This document shows, one piece after another, positions 1 to 11,495 of a DNA stretch of 38,874 nt. The stretch is from Conidiobolus incongruus B7586 (Eukaryota; Entomophthoromycota; Entomophthoromycetes; Entomophthorales; Conidiobolaceae): NCBI GenBank assembly GCA_000697335.1, contig JNEM01015060.1, positions 1-38,874 on the forward strand, written 5' to 3'. Under the pieces are notes generated by a model. The model had not been told where the DNA came from. It ran no database searches and worked only from the letters and a program-made list of their open reading frames with translations. A program made the position numbers and the translations under genes. Within the stretch, counting starts at the first letter, position 1; the number at the start of each line of letters is the position of its first letter.

Positions 1-933
1 TATAAAATATTCCTTAATTATTTTACCTTATATTTGATTTTCCTTATTTCTATATATTAAACTTAATTTATAATATAATAGATACAAATATTATTATGAC
101 AAACATATATAATCAAACAAAACATTATAATAATAATAATGTATATAATAAAATATAATATATTTTATCAATACAGCAATACTATAGAATCATAACTATT
201 AAATCACTTATTATTCAATATTATTTCAAACTTATATATATTTATTTAATAATACAAATCATTAGATTTTATTTTATTTATTAATAATAGAATATAATTG
301 AATCCTTGATAATTATTAGTTATTGAAGTTTTAAATAAATAATATATTAAAAATTAGAAATATATAAAATTCATGAAAATAAATTAATTTCAAATTAAAA
401 AAGAAATATTATCGATGATTTTTTATGACGTAATAAATTTGCAATTGAAAATAATATCTCCATATATATATATATATATATATATGGCTATTATTACACA
501 TAATGATATAAGAATTTTAATTAATACTTTCATAATTTTTTTTTGGAAATATAAAAAATTTGAACAAATGGGAGATAAAATTAAACATTTCAATGTATTT
601 AGACTAACATGGTAATATATAAAATTTTGTCCCCAAATAAAATGGATTATTATTCTTTTTGAGAATAATAATCAGGTTTGAAAAATTATTAAAAATAATT
701 ATAAAAATTTTTAATTTGATTTAAAATCTGTTTTTCATAAAACTCATACAATTTTATACTCAAAAATTAAATATTAAAATTTTGTAAAAATATTTCTAAA
801 ATCTTTTCATTAAATTGTCCTAGTGATAAATTTCACAGTGTTATATTTTCATTACTCTATAATAATTCAAATGATAAATATCTTATAATCCAATATTAGT
901 AATTTAAAGCAATATTTATTGTAGATAAAAATA
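1..933. other. Gene-free AT-rich DNA at the window start
   Basis: Very AT-rich sequence with a short TA microsatellite near 463-484. A 66-codon open frame at 415-615 crosses the TA repeat, has low-complexity composition and matches nothing I recognise. I see no gene here; the far end is the 3' flank of the monooxygenase gene that ends at 934. Confidence 0.6.
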
Positions 934-2781
934 TTAATAAGTTTCAAATTTAGCAGTACATTCGTAATCTGATAATCTCGGATTTCGAGTTTTCAAATAA
1001 TATTCAATGCATGTTCCTGGCCAGATAGCAATAACCTAAAATATTAAATATAATTATTCCAATGTCGACAAGAAGTTAACAGTTTGACTCACCTCGCCAT
1101 TGTCAAGTTGATACCAACTCTTGCAATTACCATGCCATACCATTGGTTTGACTCGTCGTTGTACCCAATTCCAGTATTTTTCTCCCACCTCTGGCTTCAA
1201 ATCGATTTTGGCAACGTCATAAATCATCATTTTCTCAATCATTTTGACAATATAATTTGCTTGACATTCTATAATATAAGTAATAGAGTTATGCCCAAGT
1301 CCAGTGGTTGGTCCAAGTGTCATGAAGTAATTTGGTACTCTTGATGTAGTAATTCCATATTGTAACTTTGGTTTTCCAGAATTCATTATTTTGTCAACTG
1401 GAATTTTATCAATTGTAGCGATTTCGCAATCGCTAAATCTATCAGTTACACGGAAGCCTGTTGCAAGTATGAGTACATCGACGGTTTGGGTGGTACCATC
1501 TTTCAAGTATAATGTTCTCTCTTTGATTTCATTAACATTTCCATCATGAACAAATACGTGATCCTTATCAATTGCAGCATAATAATGATCAGAAGGGGTG
1601 ACTCGCTTACATCCAAAATGATAATTAGGTATCATCGCTTCTCTCTTATACTTATCTCTAATCTGAGATCTTATATAGCGACGGTTGAACCAAGTGACCA
1701 ACTTGGCTAGTAAAGATCCAGTATAAAATGCATTCAATTTGAGCTCATTCTAAAGTAAGTATAGATAGCAAATCAGTGATATAATGAAATTTATGGATGA
1801 AAATAAACTTACAGCAAAGAAATTGAACCAATAGTAAAATTTTAACAAGAATGGAATATATGTAAATAAATATTTTACTATTTGGGGATATTCATAATTT
1901 CTTCTAGGTACAACATAAGGAGCAGTTCTTTGAAAAATATGCAACTCTTGAACTTGGTCCACAATAGAAGGTACGATCTGGACAGCACTAAATTTATTAT
2001 TTTATTAATGTCGTTTATTATATTTATGTGCAAATTATATACCTTGCGCCAGATCCAACAATTCCAACTTTCTTGCCCTTTAAATCTATATTATGGTCCC
2101 ATTTTGCAGAATGAGTGATTGGACCCTTAAATGAAGAAAATTTTTCCGGATAATTAGGAATCCTTAGACCACCAGATGCCGAAATTCTAAATTATTGATA
2201 TTATTAATCTATTAATATCTTTAATATGAGTTTAAGTTTACAAAATATTTGCAATCGCAGTACGCTCTTCATCCGAATTCTTCAATTTATAAGTTAAAGT
2301 CCATACATTGTTTAGAGTATCAAATTCACATTTATGAACCCACGTATTGAATAAAATATTCTCTCTGATATCAAATTTATCAACTGATTCAGACAAGTAT
2401 TTTTGTATTTCTTTAGCTCCTGAAAAGCTCTTAGACCAGTCTAATCAGATATAGTTAGTCATCACATTAATAAATTTTAATAATATTGATTTACTTGGAT
2501 TCAAATTATTGTACATGGAATAAAGGTGACTATTCACATCACATCCACATCCTGGATAGGTATTAGTTTGCCATGTTCCTCCAACGTCTTCTTCACCTTC
2601 AAAGATCAAAAAGTCATGTATATCCAACTTTGTCTTGAGATAATTTCCCAATATAATTCCAGATAAACTAATGATATTCATCAATATTAAAAAATAATAT
2701 ATAATGAACTTGAATTTACCCTCCTCCTACAATGACCACTTTTGGGTGAGTTCCATCTGAATATCTTGCAAATTTCGTCAT
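934..2781 (-). CDS. Flavin monooxygenase, type I Baeyer-Villiger-like (BVMO1), seven exons
   Basis: Predicted 503-aa FAD- and NADPH-dependent monooxygenase, probably soluble, since I see no signal peptide or membrane anchor. Exons on the minus strand are 2720-2781, 2495-2667, 2242-2440, 2043-2186, 1813-1987, 1093-1749 and 934-1035. All introns are GT..AG, 52-63 nt, and the frame stays open through the junctions (1512 nt in total). Visible motifs are an FAD-binding GGGLSG near residue 19, [27 protein letters not shown] (the FxGxxxHxxxWD Baeyer-Villiger signature), an NADPH-binding GSGASA and the ATGF motif. Introns 1, 2 and 6 are at the same sites as the introns of BVMO3 and BVMO5; introns 3-5 are unique to this copy. 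In this family such enzymes turn ketones into esters or lactones, or oxidise N or S atoms; the substrate cannot be read from the sequence. It is the most diverged of the three intact copies. Confidence 0.85.
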
Positions 2782-2837
2782 ATTTGGTAATAAAAAATGA
2801 ATACGATTTGATTATGGTTAATGACTTCTAAGGTTAG

Positions 2838-2845
2838 TTTAAATA
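2838..2845 (-). promoter_or_regulatory. TATA-like box of BVMO1
   Basis: TATTTAAA on the minus strand, about 57 nt upstream of the BVMO1 start codon. The other four copies of the family have a TATA-like box at a comparable distance, which supports it as a core promoter element. Confidence 0.45.
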
Positions 2846-3870
2846 GATTAATACTTTGGATTTCACATGATTACCAACATTATCTTGTGATTATATAAGT
2901 GTAATTTGCATTAATCGTCAATATATCGTAAGATTGGATTAATAAACTGTGAAAAATGTAATAGGGGATTAGATATATTTGTTAAGTTATAAACTATTGA
3001 TTAACTTTATATCAAATACATATAGTATCTTTTTTATAGTTTTCTAAAAAATCCTTTATATACTTTAAATAGTTTCGATATATTAATATTTATATAAAGT
3101 TAAATTGATTGTAGTATTATTCTTTATTATTATAATTTATTTTACTCAATAACTTGAGTACTTTTTACGGTAATAATTTTGGTGATACAACCAATAAGAC
3201 ACGGGTTTTGATTAAATTTAGAAATCCGATTTCAAAAATAACTACTTTTATATAGATTATACTAGGCAATTTAATATGTTTCAAATTTGAGGATAGTGTA
3301 TATATCTAGATTATATATAATTCCGTAAAAACTTACCAATATAATTGGATGAATTTTCTACACCACCGAAAAAATCAAATTTTCCATTTACCAAACTTAA
3401 GAAATTACCTCATTCTATTAATTCTACTTTTTTTATCAATTTTTCAAATATTTCTGACATTCTTTTTCACATTATAATTTAATTAAATAGGTTTAGTTTA
3501 AAAATAATGCATATTTTACTTGCTTCATTGTAATATTATTTATTATCATTATTAGTAATATTATATTAATAAATGCAGAGAACATTATCCATTTTATTAA
3601 ATACAATTAATCCTTGAATCATATGAAGTGTTAAATTAATAGTTAATACAATCATTCAAATTAATGAATTATTAAATTATATTGGATTAAAATTTTTAAA
3701 AATCATTAATCCTCATTGTATTAAAAAATTTAATTTATCAATATATTCATATCTTCCTTTCATTTTATTGATTAAAATGATATTTTGATTTTGGTAATTT
3801 AATGAAAAATTATAATAATTAATTAATTGTATTGTTAGTTTGAATACATTTTGTCTAAGATCAGTTGGCA

Positions 3871-3898
3871 TAATAATAATAATAATAATAATAATAAT
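3871..3898. repeat. TAA microsatellite
   Basis: Uninterrupted TAA trinucleotide repeat of about nine units in intergenic DNA. Confidence 0.95.
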
Positions 3899-4476
3899 GT
3901 TTTATAACAATTTTTATATTGGTGTATATTTTATCGTGTTGGGCATTAAGTTTGGTCATGAAATCAGTTGTCAATATTTTATTATGAATATCATTATCGA
4001 ATTAGGGCTTTTTTAACTTGTGGCAAATATTTTAAATTATTCAAAAATAATATTAATTTAATATTAATATAATGTTTTTTAACTAAAGTTGAATTTAAAT
4101 ACCTGCTATTTTATATCACTGTATTTCAAATGAAATTTCTCATTTTCGAATATGAAAATTAATCATTTATGATAAAATTAATTATATAACCAGTGAATTT
4201 TTGAAATATATTATTCAGATAAATTAGTATCACTTTATACTACATACTCTTGCCTATATATTAATAGAATTTTAGTCTATTGAAAACCTAGTTATTTTAC
4301 CAATCAAATTTTGGATTAAATAATGAAAAACCGAATATAAAAGAATAGATTATATTATAAGATACAATTATATTTTATTAAAAAATAGTGATTAATAACA
4401 ATGTATTTGTGGAATAATTTTTTAGCATATATAAATCTAGAAGAATTATTTAACAAATACATGATATTTTTAATAC

Positions 4477-4483
<7 letters not shown>

Positions 4484-4508
<25 letters not shown>
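4484..4508. repeat. TA microsatellite
   Basis: Uninterrupted AT dinucleotide run of about twelve units. Similar TA runs occur near 463, 11284, 15181, 21671, 34948 and 37863. Confidence 0.95.
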
Positions 4509-6979
4509 TAATTAAAACAATGCAATTTCCAATACAACCGATATTAATTAATATTTATTATATGTAATTTCATATGATAATATAATAAGATTTATCTCAC
4601 ACCTATTTATATCTGACTGAAAATTAAATTTCAAAAAATGAGTATTTTTTAAAATTTAAATTCAGTATTCTAACACATAATTTTAATGATTTGATATTTA
4701 TTATTATATATTATAAAACTGACTAGACAGATTTAATATAGTATAATTATATTTAATACATGCATAAAAAACATATAATATAAATTGATAATGATTTTGG
4801 TAACAAGCTAAATATTATTGAACTAATTTACACCTAAAAGTTTATAATACTAAAAAAATACTTAATTAAAGGAAGCTTAAACAAATTAAGAGGGTGAAAA
4901 TTATTTTATTTATTATATACCTAATGATATTGTTAATATATATTAAGCTTTTCTAAAGTTTGCCTAGAGTAAAATTTCCGGTAATTTAATATGAAACATA
5001 TGGAAATAATTTTACTATATTGGAAAGATGAATATCTATCAATTAAAGCTTAATAAAACATTTTAAAAGCAATAGTTTAATTTAGAATAACCTGTAATTT
5101 TTTGATGTGGTATTAGTTTTCAAATTATTGAGTTGATAGTCAAATAATGGTAATAAAATTGAGAAGGAAAATTAATGGCTAATTTAATAAGTACATCAAT
5201 ATTATACAATTTATTAAATTATTATCATCTATTACTCTGTATTTCAACATAAAGACAAAATACAAAATTGAGAATATAATAATTTCCTTATAGCTGTTGT
5301 ATAAATCATAGAATATAAATATATCCTATTTTGAAAAAATAATATTCAAACCTTGATATTTGTAAATAATGTGATATATTTTAACTGACAAAAAATCGCT
5401 TTGGATTTTTGAAAGAGAGATTTATATACTATAATAAAATCCTAATGTTATATATTTATATTCCTCGAAAAAATATAAGATTGTTTCTTTTTATCGAGTT
5501 TGTAAAATATATTATATCATGCTTTATAGTTTAAATAATATAAATGAAAAAATTTTGATATCAGTATCTGTAAAGCCTTATCCAATAACATTTAATATAA
5601 CTGAATATATTTTCAATAAATTTCATTTTTTATAGTTCAAATCAAATATATTAATCATAATCAATTATCTACCATATATCTGGAAATAATATTATATCTT
5701 TATAAGAGAGTCAATTTTCCTTCATACTAATAATTGTATATCAAACATCCATTGAAAAAACAATAATTATTAATTAGTTATTTTATTTTGTTGAGATATA
5801 AGTATTATTCGTTATAAGGATATTAAGATATAGTAATGACTTAATAATTATATTCATCATATAATACATAATAAAATTGGATTATTTAAAAAATTATTAA
5901 ATAGTCCTTAAATTAAGATGATAAACAAAATCTCATTAATATATATATTTATATATTAAATTTTTTAATCAATATTAAATTAATTGAAAAATTTAAATTG
6001 AGTAAACTCGAGCCACAGCATACACACTTATCCACAAAGACTACCTTTTGAATTGTATTATTGTAGTTAATACGAAATTCCTATTAATATTTTTTCAGCA
6101 TAGTTACAATGATTGAAAAATAAATTTATTTTGTTTAAATTGTATCACCAGTTTATTCAAAATCTATTTCTAGAAATTTCATGAATCCAATATTAAATTT
6201 GTGTAATTGAAATGATATTTGACTAATTCAATTAATATTATCTTTAAAGATATTTTAGTTTTTTTAAATGATATATGCTATAAAAAATTTTAAACAGACA
6301 CCAATCTTTTGATAATATGAAATAAATTGCGAAATCATTTTTATTTTTAATTGATATTCTAAATCCTATATTATCAAAACTCAACATAGTATGCATTGAT
6401 TGGCCTAATGATAATAAATTATCTTTTGATATCAACAATATCATTTACAAGTAATATAGAATAAATATTCTGTTAAATTCAATTATGATTATTTATATAA
6501 TTAAAATATTCTCCAACTATTTATTTTTGCATCTCATCAATTTGAAAACTCTTAAAGTATTTTATGACTTATCATTCTTGATACAACGAGTAAAAGAGTT
6601 AAAATCAGTTAAGAAAGTACAAATAATGATAAATCCAAAAACCAAACTTTTTAAAAGTAGTGAATGTACTGAATGTTGATAAAAATAAATTCTTATAATG
6701 GGATGGATGTTCATGAAAAATTATTTCAGATTGTAAAATATTCAATTGTTAGAATATTTATGAGTTGAAGGAGTAAATGATTGTAAAATTGACTAATTTG
6801 AGAAATTAGCAAACATAAGAAAAACAATCAAAGATTAAAATAAAAATAATTTGAATGAGAGTAGTTGTGACGTTGTAAATACAATTTTTAATCTTTTTTG
6901 AAAAATACGATGAAAAAAAAATAAAAAAGAGATGGAAAAAGAGGTCTTGATATATTCGGAATTTTTCACATAAGAAAAA

Positions 6980-7702
6980 TTATGATTCGTTATTATACAA
7001 ATGCTTGCCTCTTTGTCGGAATTCGGTCATTGGTCTTCCACTTCCAATAACGCCCACCTTGGAGTTGGGATTGTCGGGGGTGGCGAAGATTGATTTATGA
7101 TTGATAGGAGGCGCTTTGATGGATTTCTTCTTAGCTGCATTCTTAGTGAAATTGAGCCATGCTTGTTGTTTCTGTACCGTTTCATTTTCCTTCTTGGGTT
7201 GGCCGCCAGTAGCAGGCTTCTTCTTTTTCTTGGCTTCGGCATCGTCAACAGCTCCAGCAGAGCGCTTATTGTTAGGAGCTGGTACAGGAGGTCTGGTCAC
7301 GTTACAAGGTTTGATATCAGCTTGTTTAACCAATTCGATATTTTCATAACCGACAAAGACGACGGAGTACATAATTTCACCAATGTCAGTCACACCGGAG
7401 ACGACTGCTTCGTAATACTGGTTGTCACCACTCCATTTGGCAAGACAACTATCGCCAACCTTAAATTTTTTAGTTTTATTTGTACTAGATGTAGTGGAAG
7501 AAATATTTTCTTGACGTTGTTTATCTTTACCTGATGAAGTTGTAGAAGCTGTGGGCTCTTTAGAAGCTGAAGCTATCAAATTGATTAATTCTTTTAAATC
7601 ATTTTGTAAAGTTAATAAATCGGAATTGTTGGGATCTTTTTCTAAAGCTAAATTTACTTGGTCTAATTGAACTTGATAGGATTTTAAATCTTCTGAACTC
7701 AT
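6980..7702 (-). CDS. Survival-motor-neuron-related splicing factor 30 (SMNDC1/SPF30)
   Basis: Single-exon 240-aa nuclear splicing factor. In other eukaryotes SPF30 helps the U4/U6.U5 tri-snRNP join the prespliceosome, and its Tudor domain binds symmetrically dimethylated arginine on Sm proteins. An N-terminal helical segment (residues 1-45, starting MSSEDLKSYQVQLDQVN) matches the family's opening. A Ser/Thr-rich linker follows, then the Tudor domain at about 79-132 (KVGDSCLAKW ... VVFVGYENIE) with likely aromatic-cage residues W90, Y97, F116 and Y119 and nearby N121. After that come a Lys-rich stretch (158-162) and the conserved C-terminal motif KSIFATPDNPNSKVGV near 203-218. Its length is close to that of human SMNDC1 (238 aa). 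The start at 7702 is the first ATG and matches the family's N-terminus. It has its own promoter region and is not linked in function to its neighbours. Confidence 0.93.
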   Translation of the reverse strand: MSSEDLKSYQVQLDQVNLALEKDPNNSDLLTLQNDLKELINLIASASKEPTASTTSSGKDKQRQENISSTTSSTNKTKKFKVGDSCLAKWSGDNQYYEAVVSGVTDIGEIMYSVVFVGYENIELVKQADIKPCNVTRPPVPAPNNKRSAGAVDDAEAKKKKKPATGGQPKKENETVQKQQAWLNFTKNAAKKKSIKAPPINHKSIFATPDNPNSKVGVIGSGRPMTEFRQRGKHLYNNES

Positions 7703-8593
7703 TATTATTATTAATAAATATAAATTATTTCAATTTAAGCTATTATTTGATAGAGAAGTGATTATTTTAAAGATTTTAATGATAGAAATGGCAACTTATT
7801 TTAGCTCCGTGAATTGGGGGTCAATTAGCTTTTATATTTAATGCAGAATTAATTTTATTAATAATTATTATGGGATTGATATAAAACTAATAAAATTATC
7901 AATATTCATCATTTTTTAGTATGTTATTCGCCACTTTTTATTACACATAATTCATGATTATTCAATCGAATATTAAAAAAATTATAATAAATAACACTAT
8001 ATTAATTTTCTTTAATCAAAGTACCTTGAAAAATCGATTATTATAACTATTAATTCTATATTTTCTTTAATTATTATGTTATATTTCGATTGAATTTTAC
8101 ATAGAAATTTTATAATTATAGGTTGATATAAAAAACTGAAAAATAATCATTTGAATATATAGGTTACTTTATATAATAATTCCGATAATTTATGAGGTTT
8201 TAATAATTATTAGAACATTTTTAGATCAACCATTATAACCTAAATAATTTGACTGATATCTTGATGAAAATTCCCTAAAATGATGTACATTATAAAACAT
8301 AATAAATAAATTTCGAAAAATTTCGTTTAATACTATAAAAAAATTCAATATATTAAATATAGGAATAAATGATAGCATAAATATCATATATTAAATTATT
8401 GCTCTTGATGAGCTATTGAATCAAAAATCACTGATTAATATCGATTAAATATTGATTGTTAAATAATCAGTTTAACTGTCTGTAAAATTAAATGAATATT
8501 ATTAAATTATTAAGTAATAATATATAAAATTTAAATTGAGTTCATTTGATAAAGAAAGTTTTTGATTTGAAATGAAAATGGACAGATTAGAAT
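7703..8593. other. Intergenic region between SPF30 and the mitochondrial subunit gene
   Basis: Contains the SPF30 promoter side, including the TTATGGGATTGAT motif, and the 3' flank of the next gene. No further gene or repeat is visible. Confidence 0.55.
7868..7880. promoter_or_regulatory. Shared upstream motif TTATGGGATTGAT (SPF30)
   Basis: Lies about 170 bp upstream of the SPF30 start codon. The same 14-mer (ATTATGGGATTGAT) occurs upstream of the 8594-9104 gene, and the core TTATGGGATT occurs upstream of COX9 and, reversed, of COG8. Its function as a regulatory site is inferred only from this recurrence. Confidence 0.45.
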
Positions 8594-9104
8594 TTAGAGA
8601 TATCTATCCAGCTTAGTTAAATCAGCTTGAGTGCCAACTTCGACACAGTGAGGAGAAGCTCTAGTCAACAATTCAGGAGCTCTAATTTTTTTGAAACCAA
8701 TAGAGTGAGATTCGGTATCGAGCAATCTAAATTATTCATAATGAGTCCCTTTAAAATTAAAATTTTAAAATAAATTTCAATTACCTAAGGGCAGCACGTT
8801 CTTGGGCAGCTTTTAAAGCGGCAAATTCAATCTTTTTAGTTTCTTCTTCCTTTTCAGTGTGATAATCCAGCCATTTGGTGAAAGGATGGTTCTCTTGGTT
8901 GAAAACGAGACGATCGACGGTAGGCCAAGCGAACACGAGACCGGCAACGATTAAAAATTTCTTCCAAACTCCGGCTCCGAAACCTTCAGGAGCGAATTTA
9001 ATATCATTAGCTTGAGTTTCAGTGGAACCAAAACGCTTAGCAACGCGAAATTGTTGAGATTTTAATTGGTTTAAAGGGCGAGAAATTTGTCTGATTAAAG
9101 TCAT
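8594..9104 (-). CDS. Mitochondrial inner-membrane protein, complex I accessory-subunit-like (two exons)
   Basis: Predicted 150-aa protein from exons 8785-9104 and 8594-8726, joined across a 58-nt GT..AG intron that splits an Arg codon. The N-terminus (MTLIRQISRPLNQLKSQQFR, then a further basic stretch) is rich in Arg, Lys and Ser with no acidic residue, as expected of a mitochondrial presequence. One hydrophobic segment (about 49-65) is flanked by charged residues. It is followed by a Glu/Lys-rich helix (82-106) and a C-terminal part with APELLTRASPHCVEVG and LTKLDRYL. Size, the single membrane segment and that C-terminal pattern resemble the fungal 17.8-kDa-type NADH:ubiquinone oxidoreductase accessory subunit. 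I made that match from memory, so the mitochondrial assignment is firmer than the exact subunit. An alternative is another single-pass respiratory-chain assembly or accessory protein. Confidence 0.6.
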
Positions 9105-10118
9105 TTTAGATGTTTTAAAATTAAACCAAATTATTAATATATTCTTTCTGGTTGATTGATTTATTTTTATTGACTTTGGATTTATTACTATGATAATAAT
9201 GTGATCAATGAAGTATATTTAATTTATAAAATAATTATGGGATTGATTGATTAGATTATCATATCTTATTATCATTTTTTCCAATATTGAACATAAATCT
9301 CATTTTCAATATATAAATAAAAATATTTCTGTTGATTAAATAACTAAATTATATTAAAAATATACAAAATAATTTCCTTCATTATAATTAATAATATCTA
9401 ATGAATGTAATCTTGCACATTTATGAAATTTTGATTAAATATCATTAATTAACTGACATTAGACTATTACAAAAATAAATTGATATATCAATATGTTTTA
9501 TTTATAATATTCATTGAAATATTCTGTTTTATTGATTAGAAATTGAAAACAAAATAAATTACAAGTATCGAAATTAAATTAAGAAAAGTAAAATAAAATC
9601 TGACGACTTAAAGATTTTATGATAACAAATGCCACTATAAATAAATTCAAAAATAATTTGTCATTATCCAGATTGTAAAATAATATAGATATTGAAAATA
9701 AAATTTACAATTGTAATCTTGCTATGGAAAATCAATATATTCCCCTTGTCTCTCGCATGTTAAGTGAGCACTCTATCATTTGAACTAAGTTCCTTTAAAT
9801 TTTTGAAATTCAAGTTAAAAATAATAATCGAGGATAATGATTTTAAATTTTATTACAATAGCAATTCGTCTTAATTTCTTTAATTAGCTCTTTAATTTTA
9901 TATAAATTTATCTCTAAATAAGATTATGATATTGATCATTATATTTACATAAATACTTTGCAACTCAATTAAAATTTTATTAATAATTTTCAATACATAT
10001 CTTCATAATATTATAACAAACTGATATTTCAACTTAATTTTTATTGAATAATAATCCTGATTAATATGATTAGAAAATGAAACTGTCAATATTATTAAAT
10101 ATTACTCTACATTTTTAA
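9105..10118. other. Intergenic region upstream of the mitochondrial subunit gene
   Basis: Holds the TTATGGGATTGAT motif at 9235-9247 and otherwise featureless AT-rich DNA up to the mariner at 10121. No gene seen. Confidence 0.55.
9235..9247. promoter_or_regulatory. Shared upstream motif TTATGGGATTGAT (mitochondrial subunit gene)
   Basis: Identical over 14 bases to the site upstream of SPF30, and placed about 130-145 bp before the start codon of the 8594-9104 gene. A regulatory role is inferred. Confidence 0.45.
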
Positions 10119-10120
10119 TA

Positions 10121-11283
10121 ATGGGAATTTTTTGCAATTAAAAATAAATAAACATTTGAATATATGATATATAAAAATAAATATATAAAATAAATTTAAT
10201 AGTTTCTTTTATTATTAATAACTTTTTGCTATACTTTTAGCAAACTTCTAACACCTAAAAAACAGTTCTTTTTATTAAGGACTAAAATTTGATGTTTCAC
10301 AAACCAATTAAATTTTCCTGCAGAAATTTTTTTTCCTGCAAGCTGGTTTTTTAATTGCCTAAAGCAATTATAATCACATAGGTTATAATCAAGGGAATAT
10401 ACTAGATGTGGTAGTTTTTTCCAGTTATTTTTAATTAGAAAGTTTTTTACAGCTTTAGATTTATGTATTTTACAATTATTATGCAAAATAATAGGTCTTC
10501 TCAAATTATATTGAGAACACTAATTAGAAATACTTTTATTTAAAAAAGCAATATATAATTTACTATTAATTAATTTTCTTTCAGGAACTAAATAAAAATA
10601 GCATATACTATTATAATCCATTACAATAATTAACATTTGCTTATTAACAAAGTGTTTATTTAAAGGGATTTGTGGAGGGGGTTGATTTAGCTTAATCTAG
10701 CATCTTGATTTGTGTTTTGGTAAAGGATTATACATAGGGATTTAAGATTCATCAATTGTAATTATTCACTGTAAAAGTTTAAGCTTCTAGTAATATTTCA
10801 ATAGGTTTTATTTAGTAATAGTTACTCTAGCTTTTTTTTAAGCTTTAGTTAAATTATAAGGTATCTATTTTACATTTTTATTTATTAATTTTAGTTTAAA
10901 CTTTAAAATATATAAAATACTTGTAAAACTAATGTTAAAGTGCTTAGATAATTCTCTAGCTAAAATAAAAAGGTGCTTTTCAATATATTTTTTCACTCTA
11001 TTTACAATTGAAAGAGTAACAATTGAAGTTAGTTTTCTAGATTTTAACAGGTTTTGAATAGTTTCTCTCCTAGCCTTAAAATAATTTACCCAGTGATAAA
11101 TTGTTAATTTAGATAATGCTTTATTACCAAAAGCTGCTTGTAAATTTTGAATAATTTTAGAGGGTTTATGGTTAAGTTTTACTGATACCAAAATAAAAAA
11201 CTTTTGATGATCACTATTTGGTTTAAGCATGATTAAATTAAACAACCAATTTTAAAAAGTTAATTTTTTAATCAAAAAAACTA

Positions 11284-11315
<32 letters not shown>

Positions 11316-11402
11316 TATATAATTTCCTATTAACTTTGTATATATTTATTCATTTCAAACTAATAATATGTTTGAAAAATCGGAAATTAAAAAATTTCCC
11401 AT
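10121..11402 (-). mobile_element. Mariner DNA transposon, copy A (decayed)
   Basis: A complete-length (about 1.28 kb) mariner, transposase on the minus strand. The ends are inverted repeats (ATGGGAATTTTTT at the left, ATGGGAAATTTTTT read from the right), each bordered by a TA target-site duplication (10119-10120 and 11403-11404). The transposase N-terminus (10865-11245) has the mariner helix-turn-helix pattern NKALSKLTIYHWVNYFKARRE. The C-terminal part (10229-10504) has ILHNNCKIHKSK and CDYNCF. Thirty-four residues separate the second catalytic position, here Asn instead of Asp, from the third Asp, giving the DD34D spacing of mariners. Between these pieces the frame carries several TAA, TAG and TGA stops, mostly at expected Trp, Gln or Arg positions. 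It is inactive. Two further copies of the same family lie at 34848-35745 and 36234-38874. Confidence 0.9.
11284..11309. repeat. TA microsatellite inside the mariner
   Basis: TA run in the 5' untranslated part of mariner copy A. A TA run sits at the equivalent place in copies B and C. Confidence 0.9.
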
Positions 11403-11495
11403 TATTTCAAATTCAAGGTAATAAATATCAATATTAAATTTAACATTATTTTGGTTAATGTTTGATTGAATATTAATAATTTTAATTTGAGCAAA

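Larger units (their letters stand above)
2846..6979. other. Gene desert between BVMO1 and SPF30
   Basis: About 4.1 kb of very AT-rich DNA. It holds a TAA microsatellite (3871-3898) and a TA run (4484-4508). Open frames at 6244-6444 (minus) and 6485-6679 (plus) are short, lysine/isoleucine/leucine-rich and resemble no family I know. I see no gene, RNA gene or recognisable transposon. Confidence 0.55.

Noticed and set aside
415-615. 66-codon open frame
   Set aside because: Crosses a TA microsatellite, has low-complexity composition and no recognisable domain.
6244-6679. Two short open frames, minus 6244-6444 and plus 6485-6679
   Set aside because: Composition is that of random AT-rich DNA; no similarity recognised and no splice partners seen.
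7027-7534. Open frames in other frames and on the plus strand inside SPF30
   Set aside because: Shadows of the SPF30 coding sequence, which has clear domain matches.
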